Shown here: positions 23,724 through 33,454 of the stretch, piece after piece
Layout of the letters: each line of letters begins with the position of its first letter
Position numbering within the stretch: the first letter of the stretch is position 1
Source of the DNA: Leyella stercorea
GTDB taxonomy: Bacteria > Bacteroidota > Bacteroidia > Bacteroidales > Bacteroidaceae
Assembly (NCBI RefSeq): GCF_019052365.1
Contig: NZ_JAHQUY010000026.1
Coordinates: forward strand, 1-40,490
DNA: 40,490 bases
Direction of reading: 5' to 3'
Made by a program: the position numbers and the translations under genes
The notes under the pieces: generated by a model
Told to the model about the DNA's origin: nothing
The model's database searches: none
What the model saw: the letters and a program-made list of their open reading frames with translations, nothing else

Positions 23724-25421
23724 ATGAAAAAAGAGAATTTATTTCCAGACTACATTTTTGAATCGAGTTGGGAAGTTTGCAATAAGGTAGGAGGCATTTA
23801 TACAGTGCTTTCGACAAGAGCCAAGACGCTTGTAGAGCAGCTTGGTGACAAACTCATCTTTATTGGTCCTGACTGTTGGGGTGAAAAAACAAGTCCGTAT
23901 TTCATCGAAGACGACAAACTCTTCGCTTCGTGGAGAAAGAAGGCAGAGAAAGAAGGCTTGAAAGTAAAGATAGGCAGATGGACGGTGCCGGGCAATCCGG
24001 TAGCCATACTCGTCGACTTCAATCAGTATTATGCTGAGAAGGACATGATATACGGTCAGCTTTGGGAGAAGTACCACGTTGACAGCCTTCACGCATACGG
24101 CGACTACGACGAGGCTTCGATGTTCTCGTACGCAGCGGGTCTTGTTGTGGAGAGTTTCTATAACAGCGAAATCAGCAAGCCGAAAGCTAAGAAGCAAGCT
24201 AAGGTTATTTATCATGCTAACGAGTGGATGACTGGTTTGGGCGCACTCTACATCAACGACCGCGTGCCGCAGATTGCAACCATCTTCACCACACATGCTA
24301 CAAGTATCGGACGCAGTATTGCCGGCAACAACAAGCCGCTCTACGAATACCTTGAGGCATACAACGGCGACCAGATGGCTGCCGAGCTGAACATGGAGAG
24401 CAAACACTCTATTGAGAAGCAGACAGCGCTCCACGTAGACTGCTTCACAACTGTGAGCGATATAACAGCCACAGAATGCAAGGAGCTTATGGATAAGCCG
24501 GTGGACGTAGTGCTGCCGAACGGCTTCGAAGACGACTTCGTGCCGCAGGGCAAGACTTTCGACAAGAAGCGTGCCGCAGCCCGCAAGCGTCTGCTCGACA
24601 TAGCACGTGCTCTCTCTGGCGACGAGATTGAAGACGACGCAATCATCATCTCTACAAGCGGACGCTACGAATGGCGCAACAAAGGTATTGATGTCTTCAT
24701 CGATGCTATGAATCGTCTGCGCACCAATGCAGAGAACCTTAAGAAGGACATAGTTGCCTTCATCGAAGTGCCGGCATGGGTAAACTGCGCTCGCGAAGAC
24801 TTGGCAGAGCGTTTGGCTGCTATGGAGAAAGGTGAGAAATTCGACACTCCGCTCCCTACCCCAGTCATCACCCATTGGCTGAACGAGCAACAGAACGACC
24901 GTGCATTGGGCATGATGAACTGGCTCGGCATGCACAACGCCAAGGGCGAACGCGTAAAGCTGGTGTTCATTCCGTGCTACCTCACAGGCGAGGACGGCAT
25001 TGTGAACCTTTCTTATTATGACACCATCCTGGGCAACGACCTCTGCATCTACCCGTCTTACTACGAGCCGTGGGGCTACACTCCTCTGGAGGCTACGGCG
25101 TTCAAGGTGCCGTGCATCACAACCGACCTTGCAGGCTTCGGCCTTTGGGCAAACACCGTTATTGGCAAGGAAGGCACCATCGAGGATGGCGTGGAGGTAA
25201 TCCACCGCACAGACTACAACTACAATGAGGTGGCTGACAGCATCAAGGCGGCTGTTGAGAAGTACGCCAATGCTACGAAGCAGAAGCAGGGACGCATACG
25301 CAACAAGGCACGCGCTCTGGCAGAGAACGCATTGTGGAGCAAGTTCATTACATATTACTATGAAGCATACGACATCGCGCTGCGCAAGGCGGAGGCAAGA
25401 TGCTCAAAAGCTGGCGAGTAA
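23724..25421 (+). CDS. Glycogen synthase, GT3-type
   Basis: Elongates glycogen from a sugar nucleotide, normally UDP-glucose for GT3 enzymes. The start at 23724 (MKKENLFPDYIFESSWEVCNKVGGIYTVLSTRA, 565 aa) is preferred; the frame runs to 23574 but that part is low-complexity and includes a 21-bp duplication. The ESSWEVxNKVGGIYTV block is the hallmark of the eukaryote-like GT3 family rather than bacterial GT5 GlgA. Later come ATIFTTHATSIGRSIAGN, DVVLPNGFEDDFVP, and LSYYDTILGNDLCIYPSYYEPWGYTPLEA with the Glu-rich nucleotide-sugar motif. The phosphorylase follows 47 bases later, giving a synthesis/breakdown pair. No branching enzyme or glgC is nearby. Confidence 0.93.
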   Translation: MKKENLFPDYIFESSWEVCNKVGGIYTVLSTRAKTLVEQLGDKLIFIGPDCWGEKTSPYFIEDDKLFASWRKKAEKEGLKVKIGRWTVPGNPVAILVDFNQYYAEKDMIYGQLWEKYHVDSLHAYGDYDEASMFSYAAGLVVESFYNSEISKPKAKKQAKVIYHANEWMTGLGALYINDRVPQIATIFTTHATSIGRSIAGNNKPLYEYLEAYNGDQMAAELNMESKHSIEKQTALHVDCFTTVSDITATECKELMDKPVDVVLPNGFEDDFVPQGKTFDKKRAAARKRLLDIARALSGDEIEDDAIIISTSGRYEWRNKGIDVFIDAMNRLRTNAENLKKDIVAFIEVPAWVNCAREDLAERLAAMEKGEKFDTPLPTPVITHWLNEQQNDRALGMMNWLGMHNAKGERVKLVFIPCYLTGEDGIVNLSYYDTILGNDLCIYPSYYEPWGYTPLEATAFKVPCITTDLAGFGLWANTVIGKEGTIEDGVEVIHRTDYNYNEVADSIKAAVEKYANATKQKQGRIRNKARALAENALWSKFITYYYEAYDIALRKAEARCSKAGE

Positions 25422-25468
25422 TTAAAAGGTAAGAAAAATACAACTAAATAAATAATAATTAATAACTT

Positions 25469-28024
25469 ATGAAAATCAAAGCAGACTATGCTAACGCTCC
25501 TCAGTGGAAGGAGGTAAACGTCAAGTCTACACTTCCCTCAGAGTTGAAGTGTCTTGATGAGCTCGCACATAACATGTGGTGGGCGTGGAACTATGAGGCT
25601 CGCAACATGTGGAAGAGCCTTGACAGCGATCTCTATGAAGAGGTTGGTCACAACCCGGTAATGCTTCTCGACCGTCTGAGCTATGAGCGCAAGGAGGCTA
25701 TCGTGAAGGATAAGGCCATCATGGAATCGGTTAAGCAGGTATACAAGAAGTTCCGCGACTACATGGATGTTAAGCCAGACGCAACACGTCCATCTGTGGC
25801 TTACTTCTGTATGGAGTACGGTATCAACCAGGTTGTGAAGATCTACTCTGGTGGTCTCGGTATGCTTGCAGGCGACTATATGAAGGAGGCTTCTGACTCT
25901 AACGTAAACATGTGCGGTGTAGGCTTCCTCTATCGTTACGGCTACTTCAAGCAGACTTTGTCTATGGACGGTCAGCAGATCGCTAAGTACGACGCTCAGA
26001 ACTTCAACTCTCTGCCAGTAGAGCGCGTGCTCGACGAGAACGGCCAGCCGATGGTTGTTGACGTACCTTACATGAACTATCAGGTTCACGCATACGTATG
26101 GGCTATGAACGTTGGTCGCATCAAGCTCTACTTGCTCGATACAGACAACGATATGAACTCTGAGTTCGACCGCCCGATTACACACGCTCTCTATGGTGGC
26201 GACAACGAGAACCGTCTGAAGCAGGAGATTCTCCTCGGTATCGGCGGTATACTCACACTCAAGAAGCTCGGCATCAAGAAGGAGATCTACCACTGCAACG
26301 AGGGCCACGCAGCTCTCTGCAACCTCCAGCGTCTTATCGACTACATTAAGGAAGGTCTGTCGTTCAACGAGGCTCTCGAGCTCGTTCGCGCTTCTTCACT
26401 CTATACTGTTCACACTCCGGTACCGGCTGGTCACGACTACTTCGACGAGTCGCTCTTCGGCAAGTACATGGGCGGTTTTCCGCAGATGCTCGGCATCACA
26501 TGGGACGAGTTCATTGGCATGGGTCGTACAAACCCTGAGGATCACTCAGAGCGCTTCTGTATGTCAACCTTCGCTTGCAACACTTGCCAGGAGGTTAACG
26601 GCGTAAGTAAGCTCCACGGTTGGGTGAGCCAGCGCATGTTTGCTCCGATCTGGAAGGGTTACTATCCTGAGGAGAGCCACGTAGGCTACGTAACAAACGG
26701 CGTTCACTTCCCGACATGGACTGCAACAGAGTGGCGCAAGGTATACGCTAAGTATTTCGACAAGAACTACATCTACGACCAGTGCAACGAGAGCCTGTGG
26801 CACGCTATCTACAATGTGCCAGACGCAGAGATTTGGGAGACACGTATGGCGCTGAAGAAGAAGCTCGTTAACTACATCCGCGAAAAGTTTGCTGCTACAT
26901 GGTTGAAGAACCAGGGCGACCCTTCACGTGTTGTTGCTCTCCTCGACAGCATCACACCGAACGCTCTCTACATCGGCTTCTGCCGCCGCTTCGCTACATA
27001 CAAGCGTGCTCACCTCCTCTTCACCGACCTGGAGCGCCTTTCTAAGATCGTGAACAACCCGGAGCGTCCGGTTAAGTTTATCTTCTCTGGTAAGGCTCAC
27101 CCGGCTGACGGTGCTGGTCAGGGTCTGATCAAGAAGATCTTCGAGATAAGCCAGCGTCCTGAATTCCTCGGCAAGATCATCTTCCTCGAGGACTACGACA
27201 TGCAGCTCGCTCGTCGCCTTGTTTCTGGCGTTGATATTTGGATGAACACTCCGACACGTCCGCTCGAGGCTTCTGGTACATCAGGCGAGAAGGCTGAGAT
27301 GAACGGCGTTGTAAACCTCTCAGTTCTCGACGGCTGGTGGGTTGAAGGCTACCGCGAGGGTGCTGGTTGGGCTCTCAAGCAGGAGCGCACATACCAGAAC
27401 CAGGGCTATCAGGATCAGCTCGACGCAGCTACTATCTACTCGCTGCTCGAGAACGAGATTCTGCCGCTCTACTACAACCGTAACGAGCAGGGTTTCAGCG
27501 AGGGTTGGATCAAGACAATCAAGAACTCTATCGCAACTATCGCTCCTCACTATACAATGAAGCGTCAGCTTGACGACTACTATGACAAGTTCTACAGCAA
27601 GGAGGCAGCTAACTTCAAGAAGCTCGCAGCCAACAACAACCGTCTCGCTAAGGAGCTCGCTGCTTGGAAGGAGACCGTTGCTGAGCGTTGGGACGCTATC
27701 CGCGTGGTTAGCAAAGACGACTCTGCACTCAGCGCAGCTGAGACTGGTAAAGAGTACACTCTCCGCTACGTTATCGACGAGCAGGGCTTGAACGACGCAG
27801 TAGGTCTTGAGCTTGTATCTATCAAGACTGACAAGAATGGTGAGGAACACATCTTCAGCAAGCGCGAGTTCAAGATGGTAGGTCGCGAGGGCAACAACTA
27901 CACATTCGAGGCTACATTCGAGCCTGATGTAGCTGGTGCATTCAAGAGCTGCGTACGTATGTACCCGAAGAACGAGAACCTCGTTCATCGTGAGGACTTC
28001 TGCTACGTTAAGTGGCTTGACTAA
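25469..28024 (+). CDS. glgP: Glycogen/alpha-glucan phosphorylase (GT35)
   Basis: Phosphorolysis of alpha-1,4-glucan to glucose-1-phosphate with pyridoxal phosphate. The 851-aa protein starts with a DUF3417-type N-terminal region ([19 protein letters not shown]). It contains [41 protein letters not shown] and [12 protein letters not shown]. Then comes [29 protein letters not shown], whose Lys in GEKA is the PLP-binding residue in this phosphorylase subfamily. The N-terminal domain and this loop place it with the alpha-glucan phosphorylases that differ from E. coli MalP/GlgP. It is directly downstream of the GT3 synthase. A strong hairpin follows (28079-28152). Confidence 0.94.
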   Translation: MKIKADYANAPQWKEVNVKSTLPSELKCLDELAHNMWWAWNYEARNMWKSLDSDLYEEVGHNPVMLLDRLSYERKEAIVKDKAIMESVKQVYKKFRDYMDVKPDATRPSVAYFCMEYGINQVVKIYSGGLGMLAGDYMKEASDSNVNMCGVGFLYRYGYFKQTLSMDGQQIAKYDAQNFNSLPVERVLDENGQPMVVDVPYMNYQVHAYVWAMNVGRIKLYLLDTDNDMNSEFDRPITHALYGGDNENRLKQEILLGIGGILTLKKLGIKKEIYHCNEGHAALCNLQRLIDYIKEGLSFNEALELVRASSLYTVHTPVPAGHDYFDESLFGKYMGGFPQMLGITWDEFIGMGRTNPEDHSERFCMSTFACNTCQEVNGVSKLHGWVSQRMFAPIWKGYYPEESHVGYVTNGVHFPTWTATEWRKVYAKYFDKNYIYDQCNESLWHAIYNVPDAEIWETRMALKKKLVNYIREKFAATWLKNQGDPSRVVALLDSITPNALYIGFCRRFATYKRAHLLFTDLERLSKIVNNPERPVKFIFSGKAHPADGAGQGLIKKIFEISQRPEFLGKIIFLEDYDMQLARRLVSGVDIWMNTPTRPLEASGTSGEKAEMNGVVNLSVLDGWWVEGYREGAGWALKQERTYQNQGYQDQLDAATIYSLLENEILPLYYNRNEQGFSEGWIKTIKNSIATIAPHYTMKRQLDDYYDKFYSKEAANFKKLAANNNRLAKELAAWKETVAERWDAIRVVSKDDSALSAAETGKEYTLRYVIDEQGLNDAVGLELVSIKTDKNGEEHIFSKREFKMVGREGNNYTFEATFEPDVAGAFKSCVRMYPKNENLVHREDFCYVKWLD

Positions 28025-28032
28025 TAATATTC

Positions 28033-28065
28033 AAGTTGACGAGTATACAAGTATACGAGTTGACA
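28033..28065. repeat. Short interspersed direct repeats downstream of glgP
   Basis: AGTTGAC and GAGTATAC/AGTATACGAG words alternate (AAGTTGACGAGTATACAAGT and on to GTTGACA). Degenerate runs of this kind look like small slipped-strand duplications and encode nothing recognisable. Confidence 0.5.
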
Positions 28066-28078
28066 TGTAAATAAGAAG

Positions 28079-28152
28079 ACGAGTAGCCAAATAAGTGTTT
28101 TTATGGCATTCTATAAATGCTGTCAATAACGCTTATCTGTCTGCTCGTTTTT
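28079..28152 (+). terminator. Terminator after glgP
   Basis: Arms at 28079-28097 (ACGAGTAGCCAAATAAGTG) and 28130-28148 pair at 17 of 19 positions, followed by TTTTT. An inner GCATT/AATGC stem caps the hairpin. Confidence 0.75.
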
Positions 28153-28258
28153 GCATTATATGCCCCATTTTATATAAAACTCAGTTAATCAGGTGCTTAA
28201 TTTGTTAAACTTTTTAAATTTTATATTACCTAATATACCTAATAATATAAATAATTTG

Positions 28259-28353
28259 TACCTTTGCAGCCGATTTAGTCCGTAAAGGCTCAAAGAAGTT
28301 GCGGCACGATGCTTGCACGCCTTGCGGAAAAACCCGTTTATATAAATAAATAA
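28259..28353 (+). promoter_or_regulatory. Promoter and leader of rplU-rpmA
   Basis: The -7 box TACCTTTG lies at 28259-28266, giving a leader of about 80 bases before the rplU ATG at 28354. The leader is more GC-rich than its surroundings (GTTGCGGCACGATGCTTGC), so it could hold a ribosomal-protein autoregulatory element, but I could not fold a convincing conserved structure. The rest of the 329-base gap before it holds the glgP terminator and repeats. Confidence 0.5.
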
Positions 28354-28671
28354 ATGTACGCAATCGTAGAGATTAACGGTCAGCAGTTCAAGGCAGAGCA
28401 GGGCAAGAAGCTCTTCGTTCACCACATCAAGGACGCTCAGGAAGGCCAGACTGTTGAATTCAACAAGGTACTGCTTGTTGACAAGGAAGGTTCAGTACAG
28501 GTAGGTGCACCTGCCGTAGAAGGTGCTAAAGTTGTATGTGAAGTTGTAAATCCTCTTGTAAAGGGTGACAAGGTCATCGTATTCAAGATGAAGCGTCGCA
28601 AGGACTATCGCAAGAAGAATGGTCACCGCGCACAGTTCACAGAAGTTGCAATCAAAGAAGTAATCGCTTAA
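28354..28671 (+). CDS. rplU: 50S ribosomal protein L21
   Basis: A structural protein of the large subunit, binding 23S rRNA. The 105-aa length is standard, and the N terminus [25 protein letters not shown] and the block [29 protein letters not shown] are the L21 signature. It is directly followed by rpmA, the usual order. It has its own promoter upstream. Confidence 0.97.
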   Translation: MYAIVEINGQQFKAEQGKKLFVHHIKDAQEGQTVEFNKVLLVDKEGSVQVGAPAVEGAKVVCEVVNPLVKGDKVIVFKMKRRKDYRKKNGHRAQFTEVAIKEVIA

Positions 28672-28675
28672 ATTT

Positions 28676-28681
28676 AGGAGG
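28676..28681 (+). promoter_or_regulatory. Strong Shine-Dalgarno for rpmA
   Basis: AGGAGG lies 8 bases before the rpmA ATG at 28690. Such a strong site is unusual in this window, where most starts lack one. Confidence 0.75.
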
Positions 28682-28689
28682 AACAAGAA

Positions 28690-28953
28690 ATGGCACATAA
28701 GAAAGGTGTAGGTAGTTCTAAGAACGGACGTGAATCAGCTTCTCAAAGATTAGGCGTTAAAATCTGGGGTGGCCAGAAGTGCATCGCAGGCAACATCATC
28801 GTTCGCCAGCGCGGTACAAAGCACAACCCGGGCCTGAACGTAGGTATTGGTAAGGATGACACACTCTATGCATTGGTTGACGGCGTCGTTAACTTCCGCA
28901 AGGGTCGCAAGGACAAGAGCACTGTGTCTGTAATACCTGAAGCAGAGGCTTAA
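28690..28953 (+). CDS. rpmA: 50S ribosomal protein L27
   Basis: Large-subunit protein near the peptidyl-transferase centre. The 87-aa protein has the typical [30 protein letters not shown] terminus, which starts with the mature-form AHKKG and needs no N-terminal cleavage as in Firmicutes. The rest ([32 protein letters not shown]) is canonical. It overlaps nothing, lies 18 bases after rplU, and is followed by a strong hairpin. Confidence 0.97.
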   Translation: MAHKKGVGSSKNGRESASQRLGVKIWGGQKCIAGNIIVRQRGTKHNPGLNVGIGKDDTLYALVDGVVNFRKGRKDKSTVSVIPEAEA

Positions 28954-28984
28954 ATTTAATAAAAAAACTATTCCAAACAAACAT

Positions 28985-29030
28985 ATTAATCCCAATCCTC
29001 ATACACTTGAGGATTGGGATTAATGCTTTT
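28985..29030 (+). terminator. Perfect 17-bp terminator after rpmA
   Basis: Arms ATTAATCCCAATCCTCA (28985-29001) and its exact complement (29008-29024) surround a 6-nt loop, followed by GCTTTTTAT. Confidence 0.9.
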
Positions 29031-29109
29031 TATACATTACTACCCTTCCGTACACTAATAAATTCTTAGTTTTTTATTAGTTTTTATGCCGTAAGAAATA
29101 TTTTTTATG

Positions 29110-29117
29110 TAATTTTG
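29110..29117 (+). promoter_or_regulatory. Predicted -7 box for serS
   Basis: TAATTTTG matches TAnnTTTG exactly, 46 bases before the serS ATG at 29164. No clear -33 element. Confidence 0.5.
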
Positions 29118-29163
29118 TATCTCGAATAAGATAACGAAGAATTTTATAATTAATATTTCAGAT

Positions 29164-30453
29164 ATGCTTACACTTAAACTCATCAGTGAGGAAACAGAAC
29201 GTGTTATCCGCGGTTTGAACAAGAAGCACTTCAAGGGTGCTGAGGAAGCCATTAACGAAGTGCTCGCAATCGACAAGCGTCGTCGCGAGACACAGCAGGA
29301 ACTTGACTCGAACCTTGCAGAAGCAAAGAAGATGGCAGCCCAAATCGGTACTCTTATGAAACAGGGCAACAAAGAAGAGGCTGAAGAAATAAAGAAAAAA
29401 GTATCTTCTCTTAAAGAAGTGAACAAACAGCTTGAAGAAACAAAGGCACAGGCAGAGAAAGACCTCGTGGCTAAGCTTTGCACTATTCCTAACATCCCGA
29501 ACGATGATGTTCCGGAAGGCAAGGACGCAAGCGACAACGTTGTCGTTAAGGAAGGTGGTGAAATGCCGAATCTCCCGGAGGACGCTATGTGCCACTGGGA
29601 TCTTTGCAAAAAGTTCAATCTTATCGACTTTGATTTGGGCGTTAAGATTACAGGTGCCGGCTTCCCTATCTATGTAGGCAAGATGGCTCGCTTGCAGCGT
29701 GCTCTTGAGGCGTTCTTCCTTGATGAAGCTCGCAAGAGTGGCTACCTTGAGGTACAGCCTCCTTACGTTGTGAACGAGGCTTCTGGTTACGGTACCGGTC
29801 AGCTTCCTGATAAGGAGGCTCAGATGTACCAGTGCCAGCTCGACAACCTCTACCTTATCCCTACAGCCGAGGTGCCAGTGACAAACATCTTCCGCGACGA
29901 GATACTCGACGAGAAAGATCTGCCTATCAAGCGTTGCGCTTACTCTGCTTGCTTCCGTCGTGAGGCTGGATCTTACGGCAAGGACGTTCGCGGTCTGAAC
30001 CGTCTGCATCAATTCGACAAGGTAGAGATTGTACGCATCGACAAGCCTGAGCATTCATACCAGTCGCTCAACGAGATGCTCGACCATGTAGAGGGCCTGC
30101 TTAAGAAGCTCGAACTCCCCTACCACATCCTGCGTCTTTGCGGTGGTGACATGAGCTTCACATCTGCTATCTGCTACGACTTCGAGGTATGGAGCGCCGC
30201 ACAGAAGCGTTGGCTTGAGGTTTCTTCCGTATCTAACTTCGAGAGCTATCAGGCAAATCGTCTGCATTGCCGCTATCGCAATTCGGAGACAAAGAAGACC
30301 GAGCTTTGCCACACTCTCAATGGTTCTGCACTCGCTTTGCCGCGTATAGTGGCTGCAATCATCGAGAACAACCAGACACCTGAAGGCATCCGTGTACCGA
30401 AGGTACTCGTACCATACTGCGGTTTCGAGATGCTCGACGATAAGAACTTTTAA
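29164..30453 (+). CDS. serS: Seryl-tRNA synthetase
   Basis: Charges tRNA-Ser. The 429-aa class II synthetase has an N-terminal coiled-coil arm (roughly residues 30-110: RRRETQQELDSNLAEAKKMAAQIG... KEVNKQLEETKAQAEK) used for tRNA binding. The catalytic core then shows YLIPTAEVPVTN, motif 2 (CFRREAGSYGKDVRGLNRLHQFDKVE) and the class II motif 3 region at GSALALPRIVAAIIENNQT. Full length, typical start MLTLKLISEETE. It lies after rpmA and is followed by an inverted repeat that may end transcription. Confidence 0.97.
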   Translation: MLTLKLISEETERVIRGLNKKHFKGAEEAINEVLAIDKRRRETQQELDSNLAEAKKMAAQIGTLMKQGNKEEAEEIKKKVSSLKEVNKQLEETKAQAEKDLVAKLCTIPNIPNDDVPEGKDASDNVVVKEGGEMPNLPEDAMCHWDLCKKFNLIDFDLGVKITGAGFPIYVGKMARLQRALEAFFLDEARKSGYLEVQPPYVVNEASGYGTGQLPDKEAQMYQCQLDNLYLIPTAEVPVTNIFRDEILDEKDLPIKRCAYSACFRREAGSYGKDVRGLNRLHQFDKVEIVRIDKPEHSYQSLNEMLDHVEGLLKKLELPYHILRLCGGDMSFTSAICYDFEVWSAAQKRWLEVSSVSNFESYQANRLHCRYRNSETKKTELCHTLNGSALALPRIVAAIIENNQTPEGIRVPKVLVPYCGFEMLDDKNF

Positions 30454-30469
30454 TTAATTACAACAGAGA

Positions 30470-30546
30470 TTTGAGAGTTAAGATTTGCACGTTGCGAAAG
30501 CGTATGATATTTACACGTACAACAACAGGCAGTCGTAGCTCTCAAA
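30470..30546 (+). terminator. Possible terminator after serS
   Basis: TTTGAGAGTTA (30470-30480) pairs with TAGCTCTCAAA (30536-30546), one G-U, then TTTTTG. The loop of 55 nt is long, so this is a tentative call. Confidence 0.4.
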
Positions 30547-30603
30547 TTTTTGTTTTAATTCATCTACAAAGCAAACATCAACAAATCTAATCCGTTACTA
30601 CCT

Positions 30604-32952
30604 ATGAACAAAATTGTCCTTAAAAAGCAACTTTCTGAAAAGGTATTCCTTTTTGAAATCGAAGCACCATTGATTGCCAAGAGCCGTAAGGCTGGTAACT
30701 TCATTATCGTCAGAGTTGGCGAGAATGGCGAGCGTGTGCCGCTTACTATTGCTGATGCAAGCATTGAGCATGGCACTATCACTATTGTGGTGCAGAAAGT
30801 TGGATTGTCATCAACAAAGCTGTGCGATCTTAACGAGGGTGACTACATCACCGACGTTGTAGGACCGCTCGGCAACCCTACCCATATAGAAAACTTCGGA
30901 ACTGTAGTATGTGCTGGTGGTGGCGTTGGCGTAGCTCCAATGCTTCCTATCATCCGTGCGTTGAAGGCTGCTGGCAACCGTGTGCTTTCGGTTATCGCAG
31001 GTCGTTCTAAAGAACTTGTTATTCTCGAAGACGAAGTTCGCCAGAGTTCTGACGAACTCATCATCATGACCGACGATGGTTCGTATGGCGAAAAGGGTGT
31101 TGTGACCGTAGGTATCGAGAAGTTCATCACTCAAGAGGAGCATGTGGACAAAGTGTTCGCAATTGGTCCTCCTATCATGATGAAGTTCTGCTGCCTCATG
31201 GCACAGAAGTATAACGTACCGGTTGAGGTATCGCTCAATACTATCATGGTTGATGGCACGGGCATGTGCGGTGCTTGCCGACTCTCTATTGGCGACAAGA
31301 CCAAGTTCGTATGTATCGATGGACCGGAATTTGACGGTTCGCTTGTCGATTGGGACGAGATGTTCAAGCGTATGGGCACTTTCCGCGATGCAGAACGCGA
31401 AGAGATGGAGCATTACGAAGAGCATTTGCGTGGCTTTGCAAAGCAAGAGGAACTTCACACTTGCGAGACTTGCATGGATGTAGAGCCGACAACCGAAACC
31501 ATCGAAGAACTCACCAATCGCGATTCGGAATGGCGTAAGGAGCTTCGAGCTGCAATGAAGCCTGCAGAGCGCAAGGCTATAGAGCGTGTAACAATGCCTG
31601 AGCTTGACCCAGTATATCGTGCAACCACACGTACCGAGGAAGTAAACAAGGGCTTGACAAAGCAGATGGCTGTACGCGAGGCTCATCGTTGTCTCGACTG
31701 CGGAAAGCCAGCTTGTGTAGAAGGCTGCCCGGTTAACATCAATATACCGTCGTTCATCAAGAACATCGAGCGCGGACAGTTCCTCGCTGCTGCCAAGGTT
31801 CTTAAGAGCACATCTGCTCTGCCTGCTGTCTGCGGTCGTGTATGTCCGCAGGAGAAGCAATGCGAGAGCAAGTGTATCCATCTGAAGATGAACGAACCGG
31901 CTGTAGCTATCGGCTACCTGGAGCGTTTCGCAGCCGACTTCGAGCGCGAAAGCGGCAACATCGCTCTGCCCGACCTTGCTCCGAAGAACGGCATAAAGGT
32001 GGCTGTAGTTGGTAGTGGTCCTTCAGGACTCAGCTTTGCTGGCGACATGGCGAAGAAGGGCTACGAGGTTCATGTCTTCGAGGCGTTGCACGAGATTGGC
32101 GGCGTATTGAAATATGGTATTCCAGAGTTCCGTCTGCCTAATCACATCGTGGATGTTGAGATAGAGAATCTGAAGAAGATGGGCGTTGAGTTCCATACCG
32201 ACTGCATAGTTGGAAAGACGATAACTGTCGACCAGCTCGAATCTGAAGGTTTCAAGGGTATCTTCGTTGGATCGGGTGCTGGTCTACCCAACTTTATGAA
32301 CATCAAGGGCGAGAATGCGCTGAACATCATGTCGTCTAACGAGTATCTCACTCGCGTCAACCTCATGGATGCAGCCAACCCGCTCGCAGATACACCTCTT
32401 AATATAGGCAAGCATGTACTCGTCGTAGGCGGCGGCAACACCGCTATGGACTCTTGCCGTACTGCTAAGCGCTTGGGTGGCGACGTAACTCTTGTATATC
32501 GTCGTTCTGAGGCAGAGATGCCGGCACGTCTTGAGGAGGTGAAGCATGCAAAGGAGGAAGGTATCAATTTCCTCACGTTGCACAACCCGATAGAATATAT
32601 CGCTGACGAGAAGGGCGCCGTGAAGGCAGCCGTGCTTCAGGTTATGGAACTTGGAGAGCCTGATGCAAGCGGACGCCGCTCACCGGTGCCGGTTGAGGGC
32701 AAGACCGTAACACTCGATGTCGATCAGGTAATCGTTGCAGTTGGCGTATCTCCAAACCCACTTGTTCCGAAGTCGATCGAAGGTCTTGAGCTTGGCAGAA
32801 AAAACACTATCGCCGTTAACGACCAGATGCAGAGTTCGCGTCCGGAAATCTTCGCAGGTGGCGACATCGTTCGTGGCGGAGCTACCGTTATCCTTGCTAT
32901 GGGCGACGGCAGAAGAGCTGCTGCGTCTATGGACGAGAAGCTCAGAGGATAA
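30604..32952 (+). CDS. Fused NfnA-NfnB / DHODB-like flavoprotein with glutamate-synthase small-subunit domain
   Basis: One 782-aa chain joins two NAD(P)H-handling flavoproteins. Residues 1-275 look like the NfnA/SudB or dihydroorotate-dehydrogenase electron-transfer subunit, with the [2Fe-2S] ligands likely Cys222, Cys225, Cys237 and Asp217 (DGTGMCGAC; FVCIDGPEFD). Residues 330-782 look like NfnB/GltD: two [4Fe-4S] cysteine sets (Cys363/366/371/375 and Cys410/414/420/424), FAD motif VVGSGPSGL (469-477) and NADP motif VVGGGNTAMD. The linker holds an additional CETC pair (287-290). It is probably an NADH-dependent ferredoxin:NADP oxidoreductase that bifurcates electrons; that role is known for NfnAB, and the fused form is seen in Bacteroidota annotations. 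Confidence 0.88.
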   Translation: MNKIVLKKQLSEKVFLFEIEAPLIAKSRKAGNFIIVRVGENGERVPLTIADASIEHGTITIVVQKVGLSSTKLCDLNEGDYITDVVGPLGNPTHIENFGTVVCAGGGVGVAPMLPIIRALKAAGNRVLSVIAGRSKELVILEDEVRQSSDELIIMTDDGSYGEKGVVTVGIEKFITQEEHVDKVFAIGPPIMMKFCCLMAQKYNVPVEVSLNTIMVDGTGMCGACRLSIGDKTKFVCIDGPEFDGSLVDWDEMFKRMGTFRDAEREEMEHYEEHLRGFAKQEELHTCETCMDVEPTTETIEELTNRDSEWRKELRAAMKPAERKAIERVTMPELDPVYRATTRTEEVNKGLTKQMAVREAHRCLDCGKPACVEGCPVNINIPSFIKNIERGQFLAAAKVLKSTSALPAVCGRVCPQEKQCESKCIHLKMNEPAVAIGYLERFAADFERESGNIALPDLAPKNGIKVAVVGSGPSGLSFAGDMAKKGYEVHVFEALHEIGGVLKYGIPEFRLPNHIVDVEIENLKKMGVEFHTDCIVGKTITVDQLESEGFKGIFVGSGAGLPNFMNIKGENALNIMSSNEYLTRVNLMDAANPLADTPLNIGKHVLVVGGGNTAMDSCRTAKRLGGDVTLVYRRSEAEMPARLEEVKHAKEEGINFLTLHNPIEYIADEKGAVKAAVLQVMELGEPDASGRRSPVPVEGKTVTLDVDQVIVAVGVSPNPLVPKSIEGLELGRKNTIAVNDQMQSSRPEIFAGGDIVRGGATVILAMGDGRRAAASMDEKLRG

Positions 32953-32999
32953 GACAATGAACGGATAACAAACAGATAACGAAAAATAACGAACGAAAT

Positions 33000-33034
33000 A
33001 AAGGAGTCGGAATAAAGCAACCGGCTCCTTTATT
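33000..33034 (+). terminator. Terminator after the fused nfnAB gene
   Basis: AAAGGAGTCGG (33000-33010) pairs with CCGGCTCCTTT (33021-33031), one G-U, followed by ATTT. Confidence 0.75.
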
Positions 33035-33082
33035 TCTGACAAAAATGACAACTTACGAGAATAATAATTGAAAGGAAACACA

Positions 33083-33448
33083 ATGTCAGGATTCTACACA
33101 ATAATTCTTCTAATATTAAGTAACATCTTTATGACTTTAGCCTGGTACGGACATCTCAAGCTACAGCAGACTGGCACGTCGAGCCATTGGCCGCTTATAG
33201 GCGTCATCGTATTCTCGTGGATGATAGCCTTCTTTGAATATTGCTGCCAGGTGCCAGCCAATCGTATCGGCTTTCAAGGCAACGGAGGACCGTTCTCACT
33301 CGTACAGCTGAAGGTTGTGCAGGAATGCGTCAGCCTCATTGTCTTTGCCGTGATAGCCAACGTCATGTTCCAGGGCGAATCGCTGAGATGGAATCATCTG
33401 CTTGCCTTTGTATTCCTCGTAGCGGCAGTATATCTTGTTTTCAAATAA
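33083..33448 (+). CDS. DUF486 small membrane protein
   Basis: The 121-aa inner-membrane protein has four predicted helices: GFYTIILLILSNIFMTLAW, WPLIGVIVFSWMIAFFEYCCQ, a third around LKVVQECVSLIVFAVIANVMF and a last LLAFVFLVAAVYLVFK. It matches the DUF486 family, which relates to drug/metabolite transporter halves; substrate is not known. I choose the ATG at 33083 (MSGFYT) over the TTG frame start at 33068. It is 6 bases upstream of the TtcA-like gene, so the two probably share a message. Confidence 0.8.
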   Translation: MSGFYTIILLILSNIFMTLAWYGHLKLQQTGTSSHWPLIGVIVFSWMIAFFEYCCQVPANRIGFQGNGGPFSLVQLKVVQECVSLIVFAVIANVMFQGESLRWNHLLAFVFLVAAVYLVFK

Positions 33449-33454
33449 GAAGCC

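Noticed and set aside
23739..25205. 488-codon open frame on the minus strand inside glgA
   Set aside because: It is the antisense shadow of a conserved GT3 synthase; its translation is rich in Val, Leu, Cys and His without domain structure.
30811..31881. 356-codon minus-strand frame inside the fused nfnAB gene
   Set aside because: The forward reading carries intact cofactor motifs; the antisense has none.
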